Notes: a model not told the origin generated them from the sequence alone. Positions 1-7,604 are shown, counted from the stretch's first letter. The stretch is DNA of 51,103 nucleotides from Colwellia sp. (GCA_026196955.1 JAPHTO010000025.1:1-51103); one strand, 5' to 3'. Made by a program: numbers and translations.

Positions 1-341
1 AGGTCAACTGCCAAGACACCCCGATACAAAGGGCCATCATCAGTTATCGCGGTAATAGAACTTTTCATGATGGGATCGCCACCTTTGCGCATTGCACGTT
101 CTGCTGTATTGCGCGCACGATTAACACTGCGTCCTCGCATCTGTAAAGCCTCAATATCCTGTCTGTAATAGAGGCTTCCTTTGCTGCCAGGTGGTGCACT
201 GAAAGCCCTTATGGAGCCACGGCTAACATATGAATATAGTGTCTGTGGTTTTACACCCAACATGGATGCAGCAGTTTTTGCGTCGACCAAATCTTCTGCC
301 AACAAATTAGAGGGATCTAGTGGTTCTTCCAGAGTTGTCAT
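1..341 (-). CDS. Citrate synthase family protein with N-terminal helix-turn-helix (partial)
   Basis: The first 113 residues are visible; the rest runs off the left edge. The start is the ATG whose complement lies at 339-341. Residues about 19-45 form a MerR-like helix-turn-helix (DAKTAASMLGVKPQTLYSYV), followed by a basic linker. At about residues 93-110 comes the ITAIxDDGPLYRGVLAVD segment that opens the citrate synthase fold; the usual family form is ALTLIxDGRLYYRG. This matches the known group of citrate synthase-like proteins carrying an N-terminal HTH, whose physiological role is poorly defined. It is divergent from the catabolic operon starting at 567 and shares a 225-bp intergenic region with tandem palindromes. 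It may act on an acyl-CoA/oxaloacetate pair, as a DNA-binding sensor, or both. The catalytic residues are outside the window. Confidence 0.8.
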   Translation of the reverse strand, partial: MTTLEEPLDPSNLLAEDLVDAKTAASMLGVKPQTLYSYVSRGSIRAFSAPPGSKGSLYYRQDIEALQMRGRSVNRARNTAERAMRKGGDPIMKSSITAITDDGPLYRGVLAVD

Positions 342-370
342 CTTATAAACCTTCACTTACTTTTATATTG

Positions 371-403
371 ATTGATCGCTAATCAATATTGATCAAAATC
401 AAT
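371..403. promoter_or_regulatory. Tandem ATTGAT/ATCAAT palindromes in divergent promoter region
   Basis: ATTGAT-CGCTA-ATCAAT (371-387) is followed without a gap by ATTGAT-CAAA-ATCAAT (388-403). They lie 30 bp upstream of the minus-strand citrate synthase-like gene and about 165 bp upstream of the plus-strand operon at 567. Two adjacent inverted repeats of the same half-site suggest a cooperative operator, but no regulator can be assigned. The sequence differs from the two operator families found elsewhere in the window. Confidence 0.45.
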
Positions 404-566
404 TTTGAATGATACAGTTTGTGGCATAGCTTGTCACTAGGGCAATTATTTTACAGTTATCCATAAAGTAATACTGCCGAGACAAAATAAGCATACGCAG
501 CTTTTACTTTTGAAATACAGCCATCGTCTGGCAAGAGCCTATTAACTAAATTATTAAGGTCAACCA

Positions 567-1151
567 ATGTCAACTATTCCACGACTCGAACTTCAAGACA
601 TGCGTGAAGATTTACAAGAATACCTTACGCCTAGAGTTAAGCGTTTGAAGTACCTAGGTGAGATGTTCAAGTGTGCCGGCCACACTCCTGGCGTACTGTT
701 ATCTTTCATGGATTTTACAGAGGAATTGAAAAAAGCCTTGCCTGATCGACTTACTGAAGTAGCAGTTCTGACAACAGCTACCTTGATGAGTAATGATTAC
801 GAACGAAATCAACACGAACGATTATGCATCCGTCTTGGCTATAGTAGTGACTGGATCTCCGAAATTGAAAAGTTACAGCCAGAATCAGCTAATCTTATTA
901 ATGATGAAGAAAAAGTTGTTCAACAATATGTCATTGCAGCAGTGGAAACTCGAGGCCTCAAAGCTCAAGTCCCATTTACTGAAATGTTAGCATTACTTGG
1001 AGCTGAGCAAGCTATGACGGTAGTAATGCTTGTTGGTCGTTATATTACCCATGCATTAACGGTGAATACCCTTGAATTAGCACCACCAATCCCCTCTATT
1101 TTTGAAGATGGATTTATTGGTGATAACGCTCCTGCGAAAGATAAACGCTAA
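567..1151 (+). CDS. Carboxymuconolactone decarboxylase (CMD) family protein
   Basis: The 194-residue, all-helical protein has the CMD/AhpD-fold signature around residues 66-104. The central motif DYERNQHERL (77-86) is followed by LGYSSDWISEIEKL. The peroxidase-type CxxC of AhpD is absent, so this belongs with the decarboxylase-like or unknown CMD branch rather than with alkylhydroperoxidases. It is the first gene of the plus-strand operon leading to the bicupin dioxygenase, hpaH and hpaI. The next gene starts 21 bp downstream. Known CMD relatives decarboxylate gamma-carboxymuconolactone in the beta-ketoadipate pathway, but no other gene of that pathway is visible here. A role on a lactone or keto-acid intermediate is an inference. 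Confidence 0.8.
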   Translation: MSTIPRLELQDMREDLQEYLTPRVKRLKYLGEMFKCAGHTPGVLLSFMDFTEELKKALPDRLTEVAVLTTATLMSNDYERNQHERLCIRLGYSSDWISEIEKLQPESANLINDEEKVVQQYVIAAVETRGLKAQVPFTEMLALLGAEQAMTVVMLVGRYITHALTVNTLELAPPIPSIFEDGFIGDNAPAKDKR

Positions 1152-1172
1152 TACCTAATAATCAGGAATAAC

Positions 1173-2168
1173 ATGACTATGAATCCAATCTGGATAACAG
1201 AACAAGACGTTGTAGAGTTAATGCAGCTACCCACGGCAATAGAAGCGTTAGAGCAATCAATGGCCGCTGAATATAAAGGCGAAGCGCGAAACATGAATAA
1301 AACCATGTTGCAATATGGTAAAAGTAATCTACATGCGCTTGGTGGGCAATATGGCTCGCTAGTCGGCACTAAAACTTGGACTCATGCAGAGTCAGGAACA
1401 TGCCCACTATTATTATTATGGGATGCTCAAAATGGCCAGATAGTAGCAATCATAGAAGCATTTGCATTAGGTAATCTACGAACAGGTGCCACATCTGGCC
1501 TTGCAACTAAATGGGCGTCATCACCCGACTCGACTATTATGGCGATAGCTGGCTGCGGTAAACAAGCATTATCTCAGGTCGCCGCCGTTTTAGCTGTAAG
1601 ACCGATAGAAGAACTTCGCGCCTTTAGTCAAACGTTTGAAAAAAGCGAAGCCTTTGCAGATAAGGTTAGCCAAGAATTAAACATTAAAGCTGTAGCTGTA
1701 CCAACGATGGAGGAGGCCGCAGCTCAAGCCGACGTCATTACGTTAGCCACAAGAGCTACGGAGCCTTTTTTGTGTAGCCGTTTTGTAAAAAATGGGGCGC
1801 ACATCAATGCAATTGGGGCTATCGGACCAGATAGGGAAGAGTTTAGCCAAGACCTTTTTGAGCGTGCAGGGACGATCTGCGCTGATGCTTTAGATTCAGT
1901 GAAAAAGTTATCTCGTGAGTTTATCCGCCAGTTCGAAAACCAATCTTGGGATAGGGTAAAACCAATCGGTCAAGTGATTGCTGATGGTCAACTAGCCTGG
2001 GATCCAAACGGTATTTCACTCTTCAAGGCCATGGGAATGGGTCTATCAGATGTAGCCCTTGGTGACGCCATTTTAAAATTAGCAATAAACGCAGGTAAAG
2101 GACGAGCTATTGAGCCACCGAAAAAATCACCTATTAAGCTGAGCGTTGGTACCACAAAAATTAATTAA
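1173..2168 (+). CDS. Ornithine cyclodeaminase / mu-crystallin family protein
   Basis: At 331 residues the length is normal for the family. Visible features are Lys67 in GTKTW, the RTGATSGLA motif at 103-111, and the Rossmann dinucleotide-binding segment beginning IAGCGKQA (125-132). Family members deaminate ornithine or reduce cyclic imines and keto acids with NAD(P)H (ketimine reductase, alanine dehydrogenase, mu-crystallin). It lies between the CMD protein and a ring-cleaving bicupin, in the same operon. In this context it may reduce an unsaturated or imine-type ring-cleavage product, or act as a lyase on an amino-group-containing intermediate. That role is inference, and the annotated family reaction should not be taken literally. 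Confidence 0.85.
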   Translation: MTMNPIWITEQDVVELMQLPTAIEALEQSMAAEYKGEARNMNKTMLQYGKSNLHALGGQYGSLVGTKTWTHAESGTCPLLLLWDAQNGQIVAIIEAFALGNLRTGATSGLATKWASSPDSTIMAIAGCGKQALSQVAAVLAVRPIEELRAFSQTFEKSEAFADKVSQELNIKAVAVPTMEEAAAQADVITLATRATEPFLCSRFVKNGAHINAIGAIGPDREEFSQDLFERAGTICADALDSVKKLSREFIRQFENQSWDRVKPIGQVIADGQLAWDPNGISLFKAMGMGLSDVALGDAILKLAINAGKGRAIEPPKKSPIKLSVGTTKIN

Positions 2169-2227
2169 AAATAGCAGTAAAAGAAAAATATTTAATCAAT
2201 AAATTTAAAATAAACTTTGGAGATAAT

Positions 2228-3343
2228 ATGAACGATCTAAATAAAGACTTTGAGAAACATGAAGCCAACTTAGTGGATGTTAGTAGTAAAACCCCACAAA
2301 CACGCAACGACCAATGGACTCCATTAGTAATAACTAAAGAAACCATTGATGCCGAAATTGAACGTTTAGCTAGCCTACCTACCCCTGAAAATGGTCGACG
2401 AGAAACACTTATCGTTCATCCTATGGCGCGAGCAGACATTCCTACAATGGCACCTGGAATTCAAGTGCGTTTGTCAGTTTTAAAACCAGGTGAGTCAACA
2501 GCGCCATTTCGTCATAATGCGACAGAAGTAAATTTTTGTATTCAAGGCAGCGGCTATACTGAAATTGATGGCAAGAAAATCGCTTTCGGCCTTCATGATG
2601 TTTGGAACCACCCAAGTTATCGTATTTATACGCATCATAATGATACTGATGAATTGCAAGTACGCATAACCTACTCAAATGCACCACTATTACAGTTTAT
2701 GGATGTTTATTTTGCCGAAGGGGATGCTGTTGAGAAAAAGCAAGAAGAAGCTATTGAACAAGCCGCCTCAGATCCGCGTAGTGTAAACCCATTTGGTAAA
2801 ATTCCTGTAGGCGATCAAGGTGGTCACTTAGTACCGTATGAAACGTTAGTAAATCCTGAGTGTGTAGAATCTAACCCTCTCCTATTTAAATGGAACGATG
2901 TAAAAGGTGAACTAGATAAGCTTGAAGCTTTAGGGCAAGACTATAAAGGTCGTCGCCTTTATATGCTAAGCAACCCAGCAACAGGTCGCACTAATGGTAT
3001 TACACCAAACTTTTTTGCCACAATCACTAATCGCCCAGGGAATATTATTGACAGACCACACCGTCATGTATCGGCTTCCATTAATTATTATTTCCAAGGC
3101 TCAGGCTATAGTTATGTTGCAGGTAACAAATATGAGTGGAAAGCTGGTGATCTAATGTTCTCAGCGCCAGGTTGGGCTGTTCACAACCATGCATCTAATG
3201 CTGATGTATACGAGTTAACAATTCAAGATCAACCATTAAACCTGTTAATGGAATCTCTTTTATGGCAAGAGAGCATGAAAAAAGACGCAGCGTTACTAGG
3301 TGCCCAGCAAGGCTTTGCCACAAACAGAGCCGCTAGTAAGTAA
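2228..3343 (+). CDS. Bicupin ring-cleavage dioxygenase (gentisate/salicylate 1,2-dioxygenase-like)
   Basis: The 371-residue protein has two cupin domains and resembles gentisate, 1-hydroxy-2-naphthoate and salicylate 1,2-dioxygenases. The first cupin (about 80-140) carries RHNATEVNFCIQGSGYTEIDG at the position where gentisate dioxygenases have HxH, so its metal site looks incomplete. The second cupin has a full HRH at 278-280, then FQGSGYSYVAG, and a distal HNH at 319-321, so the metal probably sits in the C-terminal cupin. Gentisate-type enzymes usually carry iron in the N-terminal cupin, so this is a distinct subtype. The gene is preceded by GGAG 6 nt upstream of the ATG. The downstream hpaH/hpaI pair suits a C7 oxo-dienedioate product. 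Confidence 0.8.
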   Translation: MNDLNKDFEKHEANLVDVSSKTPQTRNDQWTPLVITKETIDAEIERLASLPTPENGRRETLIVHPMARADIPTMAPGIQVRLSVLKPGESTAPFRHNATEVNFCIQGSGYTEIDGKKIAFGLHDVWNHPSYRIYTHHNDTDELQVRITYSNAPLLQFMDVYFAEGDAVEKKQEEAIEQAASDPRSVNPFGKIPVGDQGGHLVPYETLVNPECVESNPLLFKWNDVKGELDKLEALGQDYKGRRLYMLSNPATGRTNGITPNFFATITNRPGNIIDRPHRHVSASINYYFQGSGYSYVAGNKYEWKAGDLMFSAPGWAVHNHASNADVYELTIQDQPLNLLMESLLWQESMKKDAALLGAQQGFATNRAASK

Positions 3344-3354
3344 AGTAACTTCAC

Positions 3355-3392
3355 TATAAGCCGTAAAAAACATTGTGACTTTACGGCTTATA
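3355..3392 (+). other. Intra-operon perfect hairpin
   Basis: TATAAGCCGTAAA (3355-3367) and TTTACGGCTTATA (3380-3392) form a perfect 13-bp stem with a 12-nt loop, between the bicupin gene and the flavin reductase gene. No T-run follows on the plus strand; the sequence continues AATAAACAGGAAACAAC into the next ATG. It may be a weak or Rho-type terminator, an mRNA-stabilising 3' end, or an attenuator lowering expression of the downstream genes. Confidence 0.6.
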
Positions 3393-3408
3393 ATAAACAG
3401 GAAACAAC

Positions 3409-4029
3409 ATGTTCTACGATCCAAGGGAAAACCTTCGCCCTGAGCCGCTAAAATACAACCCATTCAATGCGTTGGTAGCCCCTCGCCCAATTGGCTGGAT
3501 AAGTACTATTGATAATGAAGCTAACGCAAATCTGGCACCATTTTCATTTTTTAACGGTTTAGGCTCTGAGCCTCCTTATGTTATGTTTGCTATTGGTAGC
3601 AAAGACACAAATGGCGCGCCTAAAGATACCTTATACAACCTTCAAGAAGTACCTGAATTCACGGTAAATATTGCCAGCTATGAATTAAGAGAACAGGTTT
3701 ATCAATCATCTAAATCCTTTGCTCATAATGTCAATGAATTTGTCGAAGTGGGCTTAACCGAACAGCCATCTTCAAATATTCGTCCACCAAGAGTGGCTGA
3801 AGCCAAAGCGGCACTCGAATGTAAAGTTTATCAAATTATTGAAATACCCGGCCAGGCAAAGGGGCGAAAGCGCCATATGGTCATTGGGGAAGTTGTTGGT
3901 ATTCACATAAAAGATGAAGTGATCAAAGACGGTAAAGTTGACTCAGCTAAATTGCGACAACTTTCGAGGTTAGGCTACTTTGAATACGATGCTGTTGAAC
4001 AAACTTTCGAGATACCACAAGCAGACTAA
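3409..4029 (+). CDS. Flavin reductase domain (DIM6/NTAB family) FMN-binding protein
   Basis: The 206-residue protein has the split-barrel flavin reductase signature: APRPIGWIST at 24-33 and NLAPFSFFNGLGSEPP from 41. These contact FMN in known members. The family supplies reduced flavin to two-component monooxygenases or directly reduces small substrates. The start is supported by AGGAAAC just upstream of ATG. It lies in the catabolic operon between the bicupin dioxygenase and hpaH. No obvious partner monooxygenase is encoded in this operon. It could instead reduce the diene product of ring cleavage to the mono-ene that HpaH hydrates, or serve the FAD hydroxylase of operon B. Both are inference. 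Confidence 0.88.
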   Translation: MFYDPRENLRPEPLKYNPFNALVAPRPIGWISTIDNEANANLAPFSFFNGLGSEPPYVMFAIGSKDTNGAPKDTLYNLQEVPEFTVNIASYELREQVYQSSKSFAHNVNEFVEVGLTEQPSSNIRPPRVAEAKAALECKVYQIIEIPGQAKGRKRHMVIGEVVGIHIKDEVIKDGKVDSAKLRQLSRLGYFEYDAVEQTFEIPQAD

Positions 4030-4193
4030 AACAGCATTAATTAAATACCATCAACAATGGCTAACATAAGTCCGCAGCAAGCTAAAAATCACCCATCTAT
4101 TGGCATAAGTCAAAATAGACAAGGATACATTACCGAAACCAGCGAGTTATTTCTTTGTATATTGCTGATAAGGTCTCAACGAGAATCAAAAGT

Positions 4194-5000
4194 ATGTTAA
4201 ATGAAAAAGAAATCCAAATAGCAGCAGATAATTTGTACAACGCTGAAAAGAATCGTCTACAGATTGAACCTACAACACTGACACATCCTGAAATGGATAT
4301 GGACGATGCTTACTTAATTCAATCTGCGTGGATAAATCGTAAGATTATAGATGATGGCCGTAAAGTTGTTGGTTATAAAATTGGTCTTACATCCCGTGCC
4401 ATGCAAAGAACGATGAAAATTGATATACCTGATTATGGGGTATTATTAGACGACATGGTCTTCCCTAATGGTGCTGAAATCCAGACGACTGATTTTCTTG
4501 ACCCTCAAATTGAAGTTGAACTAGCCTTCGTTTTAAAAGATCGCTTATTTGGTGAAAACGTGACAATGGAACAAGTTATGGATGCCACTGATTATGTCGT
4601 TCCTGCATTTGAACTCATTGCGGCACGAAGCCATAGAATACATCCAGAGACAGGCTACACCCGCACCGTTTTCGACACTATTTCAGACAATGCCGCCAAT
4701 GCCGGAATTATTATGGGAGGGAGGAAAGTTAAGCCCCATGATATGGACTTGCGTAGGGTTGGTGCCATTGTTAAGCGGAATAATATAGTAGAGCAAACAG
4801 GCTTGGCTGCTGCAGTATTAGATCACCCTGCAAATGGCATAAGCTGGATAGCCAAACGCTTTGCTCCGCATGGTATAGCTTTAGAGCCAGGTCAAATCCT
4901 ATTGAGTGGTTCATTCACAGCACCTATTAAAGTAATAGCTGGAGATGTTGTCACCGCAGAATATGGTGAGCTTGGCGACATATCAATTAAATTTATATAG
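4194..5000 (+). CDS. hpaH: 2-oxo-hept-4-ene-1,7-dioate hydratase
   Basis: The 268-residue protein matches E. coli HpaH along its whole length, as remembered. Shared blocks include YKIGLTSRAMQ (61-71), PDYGVLLDDMVF (79-90), the metal-binding PQIEVELAF with Glu107 and Glu109, ATDYVVPAFELI, VFDTISDNAANAGIIMGG and ALEPGQILLSGSFT. The enzyme adds water to 2-oxohept-4-ene-1,7-dioate before aldol cleavage. I chose ATG 4194 over an upstream TTG at 4155 because it gives the family's length and N-terminus (MLNEKEIQIAADNLYNAE). hpaI follows after 12 bp. The 164-bp gap upstream has no convincing gene. The exact substrate may be a homologue of the homoprotocatechuate intermediate. Confidence 0.92.
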   Translation: MLNEKEIQIAADNLYNAEKNRLQIEPTTLTHPEMDMDDAYLIQSAWINRKIIDDGRKVVGYKIGLTSRAMQRTMKIDIPDYGVLLDDMVFPNGAEIQTTDFLDPQIEVELAFVLKDRLFGENVTMEQVMDATDYVVPAFELIAARSHRIHPETGYTRTVFDTISDNAANAGIIMGGRKVKPHDMDLRRVGAIVKRNNIVEQTGLAAAVLDHPANGISWIAKRFAPHGIALEPGQILLSGSFTAPIKVIAGDVVTAEYGELGDISIKFI

Positions 5001-5012
5001 TAAGGATAAAGC

Positions 5013-5807
5013 ATGTCGAAGAAAAATTTATTTAAACAAGCATTAGCAGGTGATAAACCTTTATATGGTTTGTGGCAAGGTATCCCTGATTCAACTGTCG
5101 CTGAAATTGGCGCAGGTGCTGGTTTCGATTGGTTGCTAGTTGATGCTGAACATGGACCTTTTGATTTGCGTTCAGTGATGTCACATTTACAAGCGATTGA
5201 ATCTTATAATGTTCCCGCGTTAGTTCGCCCTGCAGAAGGCAGCACAGCCTTAATAAAGCAGCTATTAGATATCGGTGCACAAACATTACTAGTCCCTATG
5301 GTCGACACTGCTGAACAAGCAACACAAATTGTGAAAGCAGCAAAATATCCTCCTGCGGGTATAAGAGGCTTAGGTACATCAATGGCTCGTGCTGCAAACT
5401 GGAATCGAGATGTAAATTACCTTCAAACCGCTAATGACAATATCTGTGTAATAGTGCAAATAGAAACCTTGTTGGGGCTTAAGAATATCAAAGAGATTGT
5501 CGCTGTTGAAGGTGTCGATGCCATCTTTATTGGCCCTTCTGATTTGTCTGCAGCAATGGGCCATGTTGGCAACCCCGGTCATCCAGAGGTAGTCTCCGCT
5601 ATAGAAAATGGCTTTAAGATTATCCAAGATGCAGGAAAGCACCCGGGCGTTCTAGCTGTTAATAAAGAGTTAGCTGATAAATATGTCAGAGCTGGAGCAC
5701 GCTTTGTTGGTGTTGGCGTTGATGCAGCGTTACTTGCTAATGCAACTCGACAGTTAGCTTTGCAGTTCACCAGCTCAGAAAATGAAGTTGAGACAGCAGG
5801 ATACTAG
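5013..5807 (+). CDS. hpaI: 4-hydroxy-2-oxo-heptane-1,7-dioate aldolase
   Basis: The 264-residue class II pyruvate aldolase resembles E. coli HpaI. Catalytic and metal residues are all present, shifted by two positions from E. coli: His47 (DAEHGPFD), Arg72 (LVRPAEG), Glu151 (VQIET) and Asp177 (GPSDLSA). The block YPPAGIRGLGTSMARAANWN is also typical. The enzyme splits 4-hydroxy-2-oxoheptanedioate into pyruvate and succinate semialdehyde, and family members accept related aldehydes. A good Shine-Dalgarno (AAGGA) precedes the ATG. It is the last gene of the operon; a strong hairpin follows at 5818-5854. Confidence 0.92.
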   Translation: MSKKNLFKQALAGDKPLYGLWQGIPDSTVAEIGAGAGFDWLLVDAEHGPFDLRSVMSHLQAIESYNVPALVRPAEGSTALIKQLLDIGAQTLLVPMVDTAEQATQIVKAAKYPPAGIRGLGTSMARAANWNRDVNYLQTANDNICVIVQIETLLGLKNIKEIVAVEGVDAIFIGPSDLSAAMGHVGNPGHPEVVSAIENGFKIIQDAGKHPGVLAVNKELADKYVRAGARFVGVGVDAALLANATRQLALQFTSSENEVETAGY

Positions 5808-5817
5808 TAAGGATAGA

Positions 5818-5854
5818 GTTTGCCCACATTAGTGAGTAATTAGTGTGGGCAAAC
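5818..5854 (+). terminator. Hairpin after hpaI, probable terminator
   Basis: GTTTGCCCACA (5818-5828) pairs perfectly with TGTGGGCAAAC (5844-5854), 11 bp with a 15-nt loop, starting 10 bp after the hpaI stop. There is no T-tract after it, so it may mark the operon end through Rho or by stabilising the 3' end. Confidence 0.6.
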
Positions 5855-5945
5855 TGGATAAGTGAAAAATTACTTTTACACTGAAAATACAATCTATTTT
5901 AATCAATAGCTGCGTCTATAATTATAAAGCGTGCGCCTGCTATAA

Positions 5946-5963
5946 TTGACAGCATACTGCCAA
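5946..5963 (+). promoter_or_regulatory. Candidate MarR operator (TTGACAG-CATA-CTGCCAA) with TATAAT
   Basis: The sequence differs at two positions from the perfect palindrome at 35394-35411. It belongs to the same family as sites 29745 and 32693. A TATAAT hexamer (5941-5946) abuts it. It lies 42 bp upstream of the membrane protein gene at 6006, so this two-gene unit is probably controlled with the 27-35 kb region. Confidence 0.55.
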
Positions 5964-6005
5964 TATGATACCTTTATATTATTAGGTTTTTCTGGAGATA
6001 AATAA

Positions 6006-6476
6006 ATGAAACAAATAATTCACCGTATAGCGGCAATTACAGCAACGATGTGTATCACTACTTTCTTTCTATCATCAATAGCTGTCGAGCTATTTGGATC
6101 TTATGAGTCCATCGCTTTAGTTAAAAGTTTAATCGTCATGCCGGGGGTGTTTATTCTAATTCCTGCAATGGCTATAACTGGTGCAACAGGCGCTGCTCTT
6201 TCAAAAAACAGGAGAGGACCTTTAGTTGCCAATAAAAAGAAGCGCATGCCATTTGTTGCGGCTAATGGCATCTTAATTTTACTACCCTGTGCAATATTTC
6301 TTGATCGTTGGGCGGCAGCTGGTTCTTTTGATTCCATGTTTTATATGGTTCAGGGACTGGAACTATTAGCTGGTGCGACTAACCTAACATTGATGGGGCT
6401 TAATATACGTGATGGTTTAAAAATGACTGGAAAATTAAGAGCTAAACCTCAGGCCAACTTAACTCGGAGTAACTAA
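6006..6476 (+). CDS. Four-helix integral membrane protein, unknown function
   Basis: The 156-residue protein has hydrophobic segments at about 8-30, 40-62, 82-100 and 114-136. Short basic loops (KNRRGPLVANKKKRMP) suggest those face the cytoplasm. I do not recognise an assigned family or catalytic motif. The start is supported by TGGAGATAAATAA in front of the ATG. The stop is one base from the ATG of the ABM-domain gene, so the two are translationally linked, and they share the candidate operator at 5946. It could be a membrane partner or quinone-site protein for that oxygenase-like protein, or a small transporter; there is no direct evidence for either. Confidence 0.75.
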   Translation: MKQIIHRIAAITATMCITTFFLSSIAVELFGSYESIALVKSLIVMPGVFILIPAMAITGATGAALSKNRRGPLVANKKKRMPFVAANGILILLPCAIFLDRWAAAGSFDSMFYMVQGLELLAGATNLTLMGLNIRDGLKMTGKLRAKPQANLTRSN

Positions 6477-6477
6477 A

Positions 6478-6846
6478 ATGGTTCAATTAAAACCACTAGA
6501 TAAGAAAGTACCAATTTTTGAGCAAATAAAAACTGATGAATCATCTGTTGTATTAGTCAATGTATTTGATGTCGCTGAAGATGATATTCCAGCATTATTA
6601 GCTGCATGGGAAAATGATGCAAATTGGATGAAAAAACAGCCAGGATATATTTCTACCCAGTTACACCGTGGTATCGCAGGAAGTACAGTATTCATGAATT
6701 ACGCTGTGTGGGAATCTGTTGAGCATTTTCGCAATGCTTTTAGTCATCCTGAATTTCAAGAAGCAATGCAAGCTTATCCTTCGTCAGTGGTAGCCTCCCC
6801 TCATTTATTTACAAAAATGGCAGTGCCAAATTTGTGCACAGAGTAA
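6478..6846 (+). CDS. Antibiotic biosynthesis monooxygenase (ABM) domain protein
   Basis: The 122-residue protein is a single ABM dimeric alpha-beta barrel: VVLVNVFDVAEDDIPALLAAW at 24-44, the QPGYISTQLHR strand at 54-64, then NYAVWESVEHFRNAFSHPEF. The family includes cofactor-less quinol/anthrone monooxygenases (ActVA-Orf6, YgiN), heme oxygenases (IsdG) and proteins of unknown role. The heme-degrading group uses an Asn and a His that I cannot assign here. Next to aromatic ring-cleavage genes, a quinol or anthrone-like oxidation is plausible but unproven. The gene ends 13 bp before a strong terminator. Confidence 0.85.
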   Translation: MVQLKPLDKKVPIFEQIKTDESSVVLVNVFDVAEDDIPALLAAWENDANWMKKQPGYISTQLHRGIAGSTVFMNYAVWESVEHFRNAFSHPEFQEAMQAYPSSVVASPHLFTKMAVPNLCTE

Positions 6847-6859
6847 ATAAAGATTAAGT

Positions 6860-6898
6860 AAAAAGCCACATGAGTATGTTTTACTCATATGGCTTTTT
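6860..6898 (+). terminator. Rho-independent terminator after the ABM gene
   Basis: AAAAAGCC-ACA-TGAGTA (6860-6876) pairs with TACTCAT-AT-GGCTTTTT (6882-6898), with one small internal mismatch region and a short T-rich loop. The stem runs into TTTTTATTTTACTTT. It is a classical intrinsic terminator for the plus-strand unit 6006-6846. Confidence 0.85.
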
Positions 6899-7553
6899 AT
6901 TTTACTTTATTACAACCATCCCATAATTATTGATTTATTCCAATCAAAATTGTCGTAGTTTAACAAACTATCCACTAGCTACAGCAGAATAAAAGGTTAG
7001 CTTAAAACGTAAGTTTAATTATTCTTTTCTTGTCATAGCGTTGGCGGGTAAAAACCTACTACCAATACTTACTTAATGTGGAACTATTATTGGGCGTGCC
7101 CATGCAAAAGTATGATGCTCTTATCAACAAACCAGCTTCTGACCAACACTAGGAAAAAGTATTTCCTCCCCTGTATAAAGCGAAATCCATAAACACTCTT
7201 TATCTATCTACACCAAGATTGACATCGATGTTGCTCACTAGGGAGTAGGGGCAGATAGCACCTAACAAAAGTGCATTGGATGATGGTGAAACTTCTTATT
7301 TCTAACTTATCTTGCTAAGCTCACTAAATTGAAACATAGATACCCCATTATGACTTGATAGCTAACCCACTGTAATGCTGACTTACCAATTGAGGCTTAA
7401 CAGCCTATCAGCTTATAGTTACTCGAATATGAAGCATAAGCCTTTTTAGGCTCCAACCAAATACTTCACATGTATTAAATTTATAATAATAAATCTGAAC
7501 ATTTTTAAATTATAGGAGTGACCAGGGCCAGTATTTTCTAAAAAATTATCCAT
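6899..7553. other. Gene-free stretch of about 650 bp
   Basis: No open frame above a few dozen codons with a plausible start is present on either strand. There is an inverted repeat TTGATT-TATTCC-AATCAA around 6930-6950 and a short TGGGC-GT-GCCCA near 7092-7103. The base mix between about 7020 and 7450 is less AT-biased than the promoters nearby, so it may be a decayed gene or an untranslated RNA. I recognise neither. It separates convergent transcription units. Confidence 0.5.
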
Positions 7554-7604
7554 AAAAAAACACTCTAATCAAAACAAGTATTTTGAATAGAGTGTTTTTC
7601 ATAA
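7554..7604 (-). terminator. Intrinsic terminator of minus-strand operon A
   Basis: Arms at 7556-7574 and 7581-7599 form a stem of about 19 bp with a single mismatch and a 6-nt loop. Read on the minus strand it ends in seven T residues (7560-7554). It sits 50 bp after the DUF2269 stop and closes the operon that begins at 12377; the A/T-rich flanks could let it work in both directions. Confidence 0.88.

Noticed and set aside
567-1151. Alkylhydroperoxidase (AhpD) for the CMD-family protein
   Set aside because: The CxxC redox pair required for peroxidase activity is missing.
4057-4200. A 47-codon frame in the gap before hpaH whose stop overlaps the hpaH start (ATGTTAA)
   Set aside because: No Shine-Dalgarno sequence, no recognisable protein features, and such short frames are common by chance; the stop/start overlap alone is weak support.
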